A DNA stretch of 64,000 nt from positions 23,617 through 87,616 of the forward strand of contig JAFRKJ010000082.1 of the NCBI GenBank assembly GCA_017431785.1, written 5' to 3'. Origin of the DNA: Bacillota bacterium (lineage in GTDB: Bacteria; Bacillota; Clostridia; Peptostreptococcales; Anaerovoracaceae). Each line of letters opens with the position of its first letter. The stretch's first letter is position 1. This document shows, piece by piece, positions 32,727 through 42,055 of the stretch. The position numbers were made by a program, and so were the translations under genes. The notes under the pieces are model-generated. The model was not told the DNA's origin and made no database searches. It was given only the letters and a program-made list of their open reading frames with translations.

Positions 32727-33901
32727 CAGAACAGATCGTATCGGAAGCAATAGATGCAACGCTGCAGGGAGAAAAGGCTTATTGCAAATTCATGTCGGCC
32801 AACGACAGCGGTGAAACCGGTGGGCATCAGGTCGGGTTTCTGGTTTCCAAATCCGCCAGAGAGATCATGTTTACGGAAGATGAGGTAAAAAAGAATCACA
32901 TCTTCAAAAGAAACGTTAAGATCAGATGGCATAATGATTTCTGTACCGACAGCTGCTTCACATGGTATGAAAGTAAAAATGAACTGAGAATCACACGATT
33001 CGGACGAGGATTTCCGTTCATCAGTCCGGAATATACCGGCGCATTGTTTGTGCTTGTACAGAATACCCGGGATGATTATGATGCATTCATATTGAATACT
33101 GAAGATGAAATCCAGACATATCTGGATAATTTCGGATTGACACCGGCAGAAACCAACAGGCTGGTAGAAGTCAATGCTGTATCCCACGCAGACATAGAGA
33201 AGAAAGCGTTTGCACGTTTTATCGGCGGACTGGTTGAAGAGTTCCCGGCTTCAAAAGAAATGTCTGTTGCTGCACAGAACATTTTTTATCAGCTGCATCT
33301 GAACAGTAAGATGGCCGTTGAAAATCCGGACAGAATCCTGCTGGAGTGGACAGAGGAAGAATACCGTCTGTTCAGGGCAATAGAACATGACCGGTATGGT
33401 GAACGGGTTGCGAGTGGATTCACAAGTGTAGATGATTTTGTCATTATGGCAAATAAAGTTCTGAACAGGAGAAAGAGTCGCGCCGGAAAAAGTCTGGAAC
33501 ATCACCTGTCGGCCATATTTGACAGAAATGAGATACTTTATACTGCGCAGGCAGTGACAGAAGGAAATAAGAAGCCGGACTTCATCTTTCCTTCTGAAGA
33601 GGCATATCACGATGTGAATTTCGCGGTTGAGAAATTATGCACCTTGGCGGCTAAGACGACATGTAAAGATCGCTGGAGGCAGGTGCTTAACGAAGCTGAT
33701 CGCCTTCGTGATGATTATAAATATCTGTGCACCCTGCAGCAGGGGATATCTGCCGCTCAGATGGATGAGATGCAGGCAGAAAAAGTTATTCTCGTAGTTC
33801 CGCAAAAGTATATATCGACGTACCCCAGAGACCGGCAGGATCGGATATGGACACTGAAGAAATTCGTCAACTATGTTCGCGAGATGGAAGGTCTGGCATG
33901 A
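32723..33901 (+). CDS. EcoRII-type type II restriction endonuclease
   Basis: A 392-residue homologue of EcoRII, which cleaves CCWGG and needs two sites. The N-terminal effector-binding domain is marked by [17 protein letters not shown], equivalent to the EcoRII-N signature. The C-terminal PD-(D/E)XK domain carries Asp286 (PDFIFP), Tyr295, and Lys311, Lys315 and Arg317 in [12 protein letters not shown]. This spacing matches the catalytic set I recall for EcoRII (D299, Y308, K324, K328, R330), with a constant offset of 13. The paired methyltransferase lies immediately upstream and Vsr immediately downstream. Both domains appear intact. Confidence 0.9.
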   Translation: MTEQIVSEAIDATLQGEKAYCKFMSANDSGETGGHQVGFLVSKSAREIMFTEDEVKKNHIFKRNVKIRWHNDFCTDSCFTWYESKNELRITRFGRGFPFISPEYTGALFVLVQNTRDDYDAFILNTEDEIQTYLDNFGLTPAETNRLVEVNAVSHADIEKKAFARFIGGLVEEFPASKEMSVAAQNIFYQLHLNSKMAVENPDRILLEWTEEEYRLFRAIEHDRYGERVASGFTSVDDFVIMANKVLNRRKSRAGKSLEHHLSAIFDRNEILYTAQAVTEGNKKPDFIFPSEEAYHDVNFAVEKLCTLAAKTTCKDRWRQVLNEADRLRDDYKYLCTLQQGISAAQMDEMQAEKVILVVPQKYISTYPRDRQDRIWTLKKFVNYVREMEGLA

Positions 33902-34350
33902 CAGATATAAAAAGTCCGGAAGAGCGCAGCATAAATATGGCGGCGATAAAGGGCAAAGACACGAAACCGGAACAGTATATTGCACATGAATTGTTCATAC
34001 GTGGGTATCGTTACAGGAAACATGTGAACTATATTGAAGGACATCCGGATCTGTTTTTGCGGAAATATAACACTGCGGTTTTTATTCATGGTTGTTTCTG
34101 GCACAGACATGATGGATGCAGGTATGCTTATACACCGAAGACCAGAGTGGATTTCTGGAAGAAAAAATTCGCGGATAATACGAAAAGAGATCAAAAGGTG
34201 CAGAAAGCTCTGTTAAAGGATAATATAAAGTGCATCATTATCTGGGAATGTACGGTGAAGAAGATGATGAAGGACAAGGTGTTCCATGATGAAATGCTGG
34301 AAAAAATCGAAGGAGCACTTAATTCGGAGAAGCAGTTCAACGAGTTCTGA
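33898..34350 (+). CDS. vsr: very short patch repair endonuclease
   Basis: A 150-residue Vsr endonuclease. It nicks at T:G mismatches that arise by deamination of 5-methylcytosine within the methylated target, which protects the genome from the mutagenic methyltransferase. Characteristic motifs: RSINMAAIKGKDTKPE, HPDLFLRKYNTAVFIHGCFW, HRHDGCRYAYTPKTR and FWKKKFADNTKRD. ATG 33898 overlaps the TGA of the restriction gene and has GGAAGG upstream, so it is preferred to the in-frame ATG at 33847 inside that gene. It completes a Dcm-type trio. Confidence 0.93.
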   Translation: MTDIKSPEERSINMAAIKGKDTKPEQYIAHELFIRGYRYRKHVNYIEGHPDLFLRKYNTAVFIHGCFWHRHDGCRYAYTPKTRVDFWKKKFADNTKRDQKVQKALLKDNIKCIIIWECTVKKMMKDKVFHDEMLEKIEGALNSEKQFNEF

Positions 34351-34449
34351 GGGAATCTGAAATACCAGGCGTACTACTGGGCACAGGGTCTGTCGGATGT
34401 ATATTGATATAACCGGATCAAGTTAACGATCTAATAGTAGATTAAAAAA

Positions 34450-36936
34450 ATGGACAGCAGTACACATATCAGAGATATATATAAGGCAATAAAAAGCAGT
34501 AAAGCCAAGTATGGAGTTTATAGGAAAACGCTCTTTCATCTTCATACACCGGCTTCCTATGACTTTCATCTACTGAGCAACTGGAAAGTGGATGATTTTA
34601 GGAAGTGCAGCGAAGAAAAAATTGTTTCCGAATGCTACAAACAGGGGGTCCTGCCTAAAGAATTTGCACGTGAGAATCTGATCTTTGAAGGGGAACTAGC
34701 TAAAACTTATGACAGTAAGAAAGAATGGCTCTCCTATCTTTTAGTTGCAGGGAAACTGTTTCAAAACAAATATGAAGTTGTACTTATCAGCGATCACAAT
34801 TCACTGAAAGGTTTTGATAAACTGCAGCGTGCTGTTGAAGATTACTATAATGCCTTTCACAAAGGCAACAAGGATGCAGTATATCCGGAACTTATTAATG
34901 GGGTCGAAGTATCCTGCGCAGACAAATTTCATGTTGTCGGCATATTTGATAAAGAAAGCAGAGAAGCTGTAGAGCAGTGGCTGAACGAAAACGTAATGTC
35001 TGAAGAACTGGGGACATTCAAGACAAGCTTAGAAGTAATCCAATTCTTTCGCAGCAAAGGAGGATTTTCCTATATAGCGCATATTAAGTCAGCTGACTTT
35101 CTTAATCAGAAAAAAACATTTGGTGCAGCATATAAGCAGAAGCTGATTGATGCAGGATGTTTCGATCTGGTAGGAGTACGTGAAGCTTCACAGATAGATT
35201 CTGTAAAGACCCTGCTGAAAAAGCATGGTGTGGATGAATGCGAATTCATTTTAGATAATGATTCTCATACGGTAGATGAGATTCCTGGCAACTATTTCTG
35301 GCTGAAAGCAGGAAAACGCAAATACGCGGCGATAAAGGAGGCATTGGACGATTACTACGTCTCAGTATCTCTTGAGCAGGAAAACGGTGCCAGGAGATAT
35401 ATTTACGGCGTTTACATAGAGTATGAGGAAGAAGGATTTCTGTCGGGGAAGGATGGCAAAGGGGACTTTAACTTAAGACTTTCTGATGCATTGAATTGTT
35501 TTATTGGAGGGAGAGGAACCGGGAAAAGTACAGTGCTTCAGATTCTGGATTATGCATTGGGCCAGAGGGTTGCGAATGAAGACCTCCTGAACTTTCTTTG
35601 CAGGAACGGAAACGTCTGGGTTCTATATATCCTTGATGGACAGGAATACCTTGTAAATATAAATCTGCCATGCTCCGGCCTGGATGAAAACGTGCTCCGA
35701 TATTTCGGACAGAACGAAGAAGGAAGCTATGGATACAGATATCATTTCAATGAAAACGATGTAAGAAAGTATGCTCTTAAGAATCATCTGACAGTGTACA
35801 AAGTCACGGCAAAGGGTAAAAAGGTCGAATTTCATAAAGTGACGCAAAAAAGAAAACTGTTGGGTGAAATGTATGATACACATTATTCTGTTAACCGTCT
35901 GGTACAGACAGCAAGCAGTGATGAAATAAATGTCTTCATCTGGGATCTGATGTTTCGGGATAAGGAACTATCGTCTGTAGATAAAAGCATTAGGGCAAGA
36001 AGAAAATCCGGGCTGATCAGAAATATTGAAAATATTGAACAGATATTGCAAAAACGCAGTGAAGAAGTCCATGAAGTGATAGATCCGTTTAACGAAAAAC
36101 AAAAAGATACGATGAGAATAGAGTATTCTCAGGACAGAATACCAGATTCTGATCCGGATTTTGCTCAATGGATGTTTGGAGGAGAGTATTCCTCAAGGAA
36201 GACGTTTAAGCAGTTTGCCATTTCACAGAGAAATGTAATAGAGTATCTCGAATTTATTTACCGTAACGAAAAAACAATATTTGACTTTTTGAGGGTCGTA
36301 ATAAACCCCGAGGAATGTAGGAAAAGATATTCAATAAGCGAGTTTCTGGACAAAAAAGATCCGGAATCAGAACTGATTGACGATGAAAATAGCATTATCG
36401 ATGCCATCGTTCATGATTTCATCAGAGACGATAATGATGGAATGGTCATACAGTATCTGAAAGATATTGTGTCCAAGGTAGAAGAATTCCGCCTGCTTTT
36501 CAATATTAACAGCAGCACCACTTCAGGCAGGAAAGTCGTATACAAAAACGTTAAAAATGTTTCTCTGGGACAAAAGGTCGTTGCAATGCTTAATTTTGTT
36601 CTCGGCTATGGCACATATATCGGTGATAAGCGACCGCTGATTATTGATCAGCCGGAGGACAATCTGGATAGCCAGTACATATACTATAACCTTGTGCAAC
36701 AGCTGAGAGACGTGAAACAGGAAAGGCAGGTAATCATTGCAACACATAATGCAACGATTGTAACAAATGCGATGACCGATCAGGTATGTGTAATGCGATC
36801 TGACGGAGAGCATGGATGGGTTGAGCAGGCAGGATATCCAAGTGAAGCGCGAATAAAGAAAGATATCATCAATTATCTTGAAGGAGGGATAGAGTCCTTC
36901 AGACACAAGGAAAAAATATATCAACCAGTTTTGTAA
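34450..36936 (+). CDS. PHP domain-ABC ATPase protein, TrlF-like
   Basis: An 828-residue fusion. The N-terminal PHP phosphoesterase domain has metal motifs H30-L-H32 and [12 protein letters not shown] and a conserved [13 protein letters not shown]. The C-terminal part is an SMC/RecF-like ABC ATPase: Walker A at residues 353-361 (GGRGTGKST), signature [10 protein letters not shown], Walker [14 protein letters not shown] and H-loop [12 protein letters not shown] long charged middle region probably forms coiled coil. Proteins of this architecture are annotated as TrlF family and are often found in defence islands; here it follows a restriction-modification operon. The ATG has no clear Shine-Dalgarno sequence. 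A nuclease-type defence role is inference. Confidence 0.85.
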   Translation: MDSSTHIRDIYKAIKSSKAKYGVYRKTLFHLHTPASYDFHLLSNWKVDDFRKCSEEKIVSECYKQGVLPKEFARENLIFEGELAKTYDSKKEWLSYLLVAGKLFQNKYEVVLISDHNSLKGFDKLQRAVEDYYNAFHKGNKDAVYPELINGVEVSCADKFHVVGIFDKESREAVEQWLNENVMSEELGTFKTSLEVIQFFRSKGGFSYIAHIKSADFLNQKKTFGAAYKQKLIDAGCFDLVGVREASQIDSVKTLLKKHGVDECEFILDNDSHTVDEIPGNYFWLKAGKRKYAAIKEALDDYYVSVSLEQENGARRYIYGVYIEYEEEGFLSGKDGKGDFNLRLSDALNCFIGGRGTGKSTVLQILDYALGQRVANEDLLNFLCRNGNVWVLYILDGQEYLVNINLPCSGLDENVLRYFGQNEEGSYGYRYHFNENDVRKYALKNHLTVYKVTAKGKKVEFHKVTQKRKLLGEMYDTHYSVNRLVQTASSDEINVFIWDLMFRDKELSSVDKSIRARRKSGLIRNIENIEQILQKRSEEVHEVIDPFNEKQKDTMRIEYSQDRIPDSDPDFAQWMFGGEYSSRKTFKQFAISQRNVIEYLEFIYRNEKTIFDFLRVVINPEECRKRYSISEFLDKKDPESELIDDENSIIDAIVHDFIRDDNDGMVIQYLKDIVSKVEEFRLLFNINSSTTSGRKVVYKNVKNVSLGQKVVAMLNFVLGYGTYIGDKRPLIIDQPEDNLDSQYIYYNLVQQLRDVKQERQVIIATHNATIVTNAMTDQVCVMRSDGEHGWVEQAGYPSEARIKKDIINYLEGGIESFRHKEKIYQPVL

Positions 36937-37010
36937 GGAACAGAAAGCATTATATTACCGGCGGGAGTCACAACGGCTTCCGCTTTTCACGTTTTTGAAA
37001 GGAGGAAGCG

Positions 37011-37985
37011 ATGGCGTATTACAGTAAGGAGCAGATTGAGAAGGCTAGGGAGATGGATCTGCTGACGTATCTGCAGCAGTTTGAGCCGTGGGAACTGGTG
37101 CATGTGAGCGGAAACACCTACTGCACCCGGAAGCACGACAGCCTGAAGATCAGCAACGGCAAGTGGATGTGGTGGTCGCAGGGCTTCGGCGGAGCAAGTG
37201 CGCTGGACTATCTGGTGAAGGTCAGGGGCGATCCGTTCACCAAAGCGATGGAGAAAATACTCGGACGGGAGACAGAAAGGTCTCCTTTTTTGATGGAGAA
37301 ATCCACGCAGGAAGTTCATGCAAAGGCAGGAAAGCTGCTGCTGCCGGCAAAATGCAGTACCAGCAGGGAGGTCATGAAGTATCTTTCGGCCCGCGGGATC
37401 GACAGGGAGATCATCAAAACCTGCATCAAAGAAGGTCTGATTTATGAATCCCTGCCGTACCACAACTGCGTTTTTGTCGGCAGGGATGCGGCAGGTGAGG
37501 CCAGATATGCCAGTTACCGGGCGTGTAATCCTGCGAAGATCATGGGAGAAGCGTCAGGATCCGACAAGAAATATGCATTTCATATCAACGGAGCGGAGGA
37601 CAATCAGACACTTCACGTCTTCGAGAGCGCCATTGATCTCCTCTCTTTTGCAACGATCATGAACCGCAGACTGCGTGACTGGAGAGCGGAATCCCTGCTT
37701 TCGCTGGGCGGGATATACGCTCCCGGGGCGAGCGGCAGATGGAAAACGCCATCAGCACTGACCTATCAGCTGCAGCAGCAGGAACAGATTAAGGACATCG
37801 CACTGCATCTGGATAACGATTCTGCCGGACGCGCAGCGACAGCCAGGCTCATTACACAGCTCGGAGCGGACTACAACGTACGGGATGAGCCGGCCATTTA
37901 CGGCAAGGATATCAACGATGAACTGCAGTATATGATCCGCAACCGGCAGCGGATTAGGAAGGAGCGTGATGAATATGTCAGATGA
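37011..37985 (+). CDS. DUF3991/TOPRIM domain protein
   Basis: A 324-residue protein resembling mobile-element primases. The N-terminal zinc-finger-like DUF3991 part is visible (EPWELVHVSGNTYCTRKHDS, then WMWWSQGFGGASALDYLVKV). The TOPRIM domain has the acidic motifs VFESAIDLLSFATI and LHLDNDSAGRAATARL. It probably acts in priming or replication of the transferred strand; no helicase domain is present. The AAAGGAGG site upstream is strong. It begins the mobilisation block and overlaps the next gene. Confidence 0.85.
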   Translation: MAYYSKEQIEKAREMDLLTYLQQFEPWELVHVSGNTYCTRKHDSLKISNGKWMWWSQGFGGASALDYLVKVRGDPFTKAMEKILGRETERSPFLMEKSTQEVHAKAGKLLLPAKCSTSREVMKYLSARGIDREIIKTCIKEGLIYESLPYHNCVFVGRDAAGEARYASYRACNPAKIMGEASGSDKKYAFHINGAEDNQTLHVFESAIDLLSFATIMNRRLRDWRAESLLSLGGIYAPGASGRWKTPSALTYQLQQQEQIKDIALHLDNDSAGRAATARLITQLGADYNVRDEPAIYGKDINDELQYMIRNRQRIRKERDEYVR

Positions 37986-38424
37986 ACCAGCCGAAAAGAT
38001 AACAGTAATCCATGTCAGACCAGGAAAGATCCCGCAGATCGTGGAGATGGAAGACTCGCTAAAAGCAATGCAGCAGATGGTCGGAGGGATGATCGAAGAG
38101 TATATGCCGTTCTATTCTGCTGACGATGAACGCATCCAGGACGTTGCGCTGATCTGTAATGACGAAGGAAAGGTGCGCCGGATGATGCCAAACCGGACGA
38201 TATACGGTGAAAACGGAGAGCGCCTGGATGTCATCTGCGGTGACTTTTTCCTGTGCTATGCACCTATGGAGAGCGAACGTTTCCTGTCGATGCCGGAGGA
38301 TCTGCAGAAGGTTTTCTATGAAAAGTTCTACTATCCGGAGCTGTTTTATGAGACGGAAAACGGAGTTGTGGGACGAAAGTATGAGCCTTTGAAGGAGTCC
38401 ATGCCTCTGCAGCAGGAACGGTAA
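37969..38424 (+). CDS. DUF3846 domain protein
   Basis: A protein of about 151 residues with the DUF3846 pattern (IEEYMPFYSADDERIQDVAL, NDEGKVRRMMPNRTIY and ICGDFFLC). Function unknown; the family is very common on conjugative elements of Clostridia. AAGGAG at 37959-37964 supports a start at ATG 37969 or 37975 (MSDEPAEK). The gene overlaps the end of the TOPRIM gene. Confidence 0.8.
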   Translation: MNMSDEPAEKITVIHVRPGKIPQIVEMEDSLKAMQQMVGGMIEEYMPFYSADDERIQDVALICNDEGKVRRMMPNRTIYGENGERLDVICGDFFLCYAPMESERFLSMPEDLQKVFYEKFYYPELFYETENGVVGRKYEPLKESMPLQQER

Positions 38425-38505
38425 GCAGGTTTTGGGAAGGAAAATGTACCGATGAAGAGAGAAAAACGTCCGGGGAGGGATCCGCTGTGTCGAGTAGCAA
38501 GCACT

Positions 38506-38547
38506 GCATTGTTCATGAACAATGCCGATCTCAGGGGATCCCCCTGA
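38506..38547 (+). other. probable origin of transfer (oriT)
   Basis: A perfect 20-bp palindrome (GCATTGTTCATGAACAATGC, 38506-38525) is followed by a second inverted repeat, TCAGGGG/CCCCTGA, around ATC (38531-38547), and then a C-rich stretch. It lies in the 150-base non-coding gap immediately upstream of mobC and the relaxase gene, the usual position of oriT in MOBP systems. The nick site itself cannot be assigned by eye. Confidence 0.65.
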
Positions 38548-38577
38548 AACCCCGGCCGCCGGAAAGGAGGAAGCGAT

Positions 38578-38910
38578 GTGCGAAGGAACGTGTACAAACA
38601 GTTTGTGATGAATGAGGTGGAGGCAGCCGACCTTGCCCGGAAAGCGGAAGGAGCCTGCATGTCAGAGGGAAGACTTATCCGGATGTTGATCAAAGGATAC
38701 GTCCCGCAGCCGGCGCCGGACAGGCAGTTCCATGCAGATATGGAACAGATCCGAAGCTTCTATGACTGCATCGCGCAGCTTGCAACCCGCATCAGCGATC
38801 CGGTCATGCAGCAGGCGCTTGCAGAGGAGATCCGGCAGTGGAAAGCGTTCCGGATCGATATGCAGGAGAAGTATCTGGGCAGGGAGGAGAAACCGGACCA
38901 ATGGCTGTAA
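38578..38910 (+). CDS. mobC: MobC-like relaxosome accessory protein
   Basis: A 110-residue protein that starts at GTG 38578 with AAAGGAGG at 38563-38570. The N-terminal pattern (VMNEVEAADLARKAEGACMS, then EGRLIRMLIKGY) is that of ribbon-helix-helix MobC proteins that bind oriT and help load the relaxase. The C-terminal half is helical. It overlaps the relaxase gene by ten bases. Position between oriT and relaxase supports the call. Confidence 0.8.
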   Translation: MRRNVYKQFVMNEVEAADLARKAEGACMSEGRLIRMLIKGYVPQPAPDRQFHADMEQIRSFYDCIAQLATRISDPVMQQALAEEIRQWKAFRIDMQEKYLGREEKPDQWL

Positions 38911-40253
38911 CGAAGATATGGAAGATCAAACACAGCTTCGCGGCGCCGCTGAAATATATCGAGAATGAAGAAAAGACAGCAAACCCGAAAGCAGCAGAAA
39001 ACTATCAGATGCTGGATGATGTAATCGAATATGCGGCACGTGAGGACAAGACGGAGCAGAAGTTTTTCGTCAGCAGTCTAAACTGTGACCGGGAGCATGC
39101 CAGAGACGAATTCCTTCTGACCAAGAAACGGTTCGATAAGGAAGACGGCATCGCCTGTTTTCACGCCTATCAGAGCTTTGCAGAAGAGAATCTTTCGCCG
39201 GAGGAAGCCCATGAGATCGGGATCGCTTTTGCGGAGGAAATGTGGGGCGACCGGTTTCAGGTGGTGATTGCCACCCATCTTAATACCTGCCATGTTCATA
39301 ATCATTTCATCGTAAATTCCGTGTCCTTTCTGGACGGGAAGAAATATCACGACAGCAGAGCTGCCTACCGAAGGATGCGGGAAGTCTCCGACCGACTGTG
39401 CAGGGAGCACGGTCTGTCTGTTATCGAGCATCCGGAGGGCAAAGGCGGCAGCTACTATCTGAATCAGCTGGAGCGGGCCGGCATGCCGACAAGATATAAC
39501 GTCGCTCGGCAGGCCATCGACGAGGCCATCAGTCGCAGCGTCAATATGGAAGAGTTCAGGCATGAGATGAAGATGATGGGATACCATTATCAGTTCAGTC
39601 CCAGCCGCAGATACTGGACCATCACGCCGGCAGGATGGGACAGGCCGATCCGTCTGTACCGGCTGGGAGCAGAGTACACCGAAGAGCGCATCCGGCAGCG
39701 GGTCTATGAAAATGACATCAGCATCCGTGAGAGAAGGCTTGCAAAAGCGGCATACTATCCGAACCGATACAACCTGCGGCGGCGGGTCGATCGGATCATG
39801 GGAAGGTCAGGTCTTGAGAAGCTGTACCTGCGGTACTGCTACGAGCTTGGCTATCTTCCGAAATATAACCAGAAGCCGGCGAGACTCCACCCGCTGCTGC
39901 GTGAGGATCTGCTGAAGTGCGAGATGTACAGCCAGCAGGCCAGACTCCTGTGTCGAAACGGCATCGAAACAGAGGCTGACCTGCTTTTGCATATGGAGAA
40001 GATCAGAAGGCGCAGTAAGGAGATCCTGCAGCAGCGGCAGGATCTGCAAAGGCTGGTGCGACGGAAGACTGCCTCTGAGGATGAGAAGACGCAGGCAAAA
40101 GAAGAGATCGCGAATCTGTCCGGACAGCTGAAGAATCTGCGCAAAGAAATGCGGCTGTGTGAGAACATCATGGAGCGGTCACATCAGCTGGAGGACAGGC
40201 TGGCCGCAGTAGACAGAGACAGAGATGAAAGAAAGAGGGTGAGAGAAAGATGA
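38901..40253 (+). CDS. MOBP-type relaxase
   Basis: A 450-residue relaxase that nicks oriT and pilots the single strand. Motif III carries the metal-binding histidines H131-V-H133-N-H135 followed by FIVNSVSF, as in MOBP relaxases. Motif I at the N-terminus includes a Tyr in AAPLKYIENEEKT. Downstream are GGSYYLNQLERAG and a long charged helical region. ATG 38901 was chosen because it gives the usual N-terminus (AVTKIWKIKHSF) with GGGAGGA upstream; the frame is open further upstream inside mobC. Confidence 0.9.
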   Translation: MAVTKIWKIKHSFAAPLKYIENEEKTANPKAAENYQMLDDVIEYAAREDKTEQKFFVSSLNCDREHARDEFLLTKKRFDKEDGIACFHAYQSFAEENLSPEEAHEIGIAFAEEMWGDRFQVVIATHLNTCHVHNHFIVNSVSFLDGKKYHDSRAAYRRMREVSDRLCREHGLSVIEHPEGKGGSYYLNQLERAGMPTRYNVARQAIDEAISRSVNMEEFRHEMKMMGYHYQFSPSRRYWTITPAGWDRPIRLYRLGAEYTEERIRQRVYENDISIRERRLAKAAYYPNRYNLRRRVDRIMGRSGLEKLYLRYCYELGYLPKYNQKPARLHPLLREDLLKCEMYSQQARLLCRNGIETEADLLLHMEKIRRRSKEILQQRQDLQRLVRRKTASEDEKTQAKEEIANLSGQLKNLRKEMRLCENIMERSHQLEDRLAAVDRDRDERKRVRER

Positions 40254-41020
40254 ACACAGGCGGAGATGCGGCGGAACAGGTCGTCCGCATGTCACTGGAA
40301 GGCGTAGAGGTCGCCGCCCGGATCACAGGGTACGGAGCCAAGAACACGGCGCTGCTGCTTGCGGCGGTGCTGAGGGAAGAACAGAAGACCAAGGGAAAGG
40401 CGCGGCTGACCAGCATGCTGAAGTCCGGCAAGGAGCTGAAGGTGTTCAGCGTGCAGCAGAAGGATCTGAAACAGTTTTCGCAGGAGGCGAAGAGATATGG
40501 CGTTCTGTACTGTGTGCTGAAGGACAAAAACAACACCAGCGAGAAAGCCATGGTGGATGTGATCGCCAGAGCAGAAGACGCTTCCAAGATACAGCGGATC
40601 ACGGAACGCTTCAAGCTGGCCACCATCGACACCGCCACCGTCATGGGCGGCATCGAAAATGAGCGCGGCAGGCTGCGTCAGGAGTGGCCTGCGCAGGAAG
40701 CAGAGACCGGGCGGAAGAGACGGGTCATGGGACAGGCGGTAAGAGAGGAGAATCGTGCAAACCCCGGCAGGGCACGGACAGCAAAAGGCCCTCTGTCCGT
40801 GCCAGACTTGAACGAAGCAGACCGGTCAAATGGGTCGAACCAGGCGGTTTCTAGACCATCAGTAAGGGAAAAACTAAATGTGTACCGAGCTACCGCAGAG
40901 CAAGAGCGCGCAAGACGCATGAAGGAACGGGAACAGTCGCTGGCAGACACACAGAAACTGCCGGCAGAGGTAGTTGCATTGCTGCAGCGTATGGCTGGCG
41001 GCAAAGAGAAAGGAAGGTAA
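40250..41020 (+). CDS. PcfB-like (DUF3801) transfer protein
   Basis: A 256-residue cytoplasmic protein of the PcfB/DUF3801 family (VVRMSLEGVEVAARITGYGA, KNTALLLAAVLREEQKTKGK, KQFSQEAKRYGVLYCVLKDK). In pCF10, PcfB interacts with relaxase and coupling protein at the membrane. The C-terminal 100 residues are basic and poorly conserved. It overlaps the relaxase stop by four bases and lies just before the ArdC paralogue and VirD4 gene. Confidence 0.85.
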   Translation: MNTGGDAAEQVVRMSLEGVEVAARITGYGAKNTALLLAAVLREEQKTKGKARLTSMLKSGKELKVFSVQQKDLKQFSQEAKRYGVLYCVLKDKNNTSEKAMVDVIARAEDASKIQRITERFKLATIDTATVMGGIENERGRLRQEWPAQEAETGRKRRVMGQAVREENRANPGRARTAKGPLSVPDLNEADRSNGSNQAVSRPSVREKLNVYRATAEQERARRMKEREQSLADTQKLPAEVVALLQRMAGGKEKGR

Positions 41021-41024
41021 GACA

Positions 41025-41858
41025 ATGGAAGAAATCAGAGATCAGAAAATGAATCCGGAAGAGTACCGGCAGAAGAAGCAGCAGGAAAGGGAAGAGGTGT
41101 TTGACCTTCTATCCCAGTCAACACAGACACTGCTGAAACCGGAAGAACTGCAGCAGTATCTGGATCTTCAGGGCAGGTTCCTGCAGTTTTCGGCATCCAA
41201 TGTGCTTCTGATCAAGGCACAGAACCCGGAGGCCAGCTGGCTGCGCACATTCGATGAATGGAAGCAGGACAATGTATCAGTGAACCGGGGAGAAGTCGGC
41301 CTGAAGGCGATGGAATCCTCCTTCTATCAGAGGGAGGACGGCAGCATGGGCAGGAGCATGAAGGTCGTCAGACTCTTTGATCTTGCACAGACGAATGCGG
41401 CTGGCCGGAAGATCACCATGCCGCCTTACAGGAATATCGAGGAGTATCTGGCGGAGGCTGTGCGGATCCCGGTCGAGCGGACGGATGAGCTGCCGGAAGG
41501 CGAACAGGCAAGGTGGGATCCGGGTGACAACTGCATCTATGTGGATCCCGCACTCACCCCGCAGCAGGCGTTTCCGTATATCGCCCGGGAAGCGGCCTGC
41601 ATGGAGCTGGCAGGAGACCACAAGGGAAGGGAAGATGTTCTGCCCTATGCGGAGTGCGCGGCATATATGCTGGCGAGACATTACGGGCTGGAGGCGGAAC
41701 CGCCTGACCTGCAGCGTATTACGGATTCCTTCCCCGGTATGGAGGAAAAGGAAGTGCGCAATCAGCTGCAGAATACAAAGCACGCGGCGGAGATCGTGGA
41801 CGCGAGGGTCATGGAAGCCCGGCAGCGCAGCCGTGACGACAGGGAGGCCGAGCGATGA
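41025..41858 (+). CDS. decayed ArdC-like protein, zincin motif lost
   Basis: A 277-residue protein with an ArdC-type N-terminal domain (LDLQGRFLQFSASNVLLIKA, then SWLRTFDEWKQDNVSVNRGE). It is parallel to the 300-residue protein encoded at 30553. In the C-terminal domain the expected H-E-x-x-H reads R-E-A-A-C (YIAREAACMELAG), so no zinc site remains. An ssDNA-binding or structural role may persist. ATG 41025 has AAAGGAAGG upstream. It overlaps the next small gene. Confidence 0.75.
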   Translation: MEEIRDQKMNPEEYRQKKQQEREEVFDLLSQSTQTLLKPEELQQYLDLQGRFLQFSASNVLLIKAQNPEASWLRTFDEWKQDNVSVNRGEVGLKAMESSFYQREDGSMGRSMKVVRLFDLAQTNAAGRKITMPPYRNIEEYLAEAVRIPVERTDELPEGEQARWDPGDNCIYVDPALTPQQAFPYIAREAACMELAGDHKGREDVLPYAECAAYMLARHYGLEAEPPDLQRITDSFPGMEEKEVRNQLQNTKHAAEIVDARVMEARQRSRDDREAER

Positions 41859-42055
41859 GAAGCGGAAAAGCACGGATCGATCTGGATGAATATGAAAGAA
41901 ATATCATCATCCGGGCTCTGAATGACATGAGAAATGACCTTCTCGCGGAGGAGCGGACGACCGATGCAGTCGATGAACTGATGATCAAGATCCATCATGC
42001 GGACGAACGTCATTTGCGTGTCTGTGAGGAGAAGGCTGATGAACACTACCGATAA
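41855..42055 (+). CDS. small conserved element protein (66 aa), paralogue of the left-end gene
   Basis: A 66-residue protein (DLDEYERNIIIRALNDMRND, then TTDAVDELMIKIHHADERHL) closely similar to the 46-residue product at 21157. The longer C-terminus is charged. It overlaps its neighbours on both sides (ATGA at the start; 17 bases into the VirD4 gene). Function unknown. Confidence 0.75.
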   Translation: MRSGKARIDLDEYERNIIIRALNDMRNDLLAEERTTDAVDELMIKIHHADERHLRVCEEKADEHYR

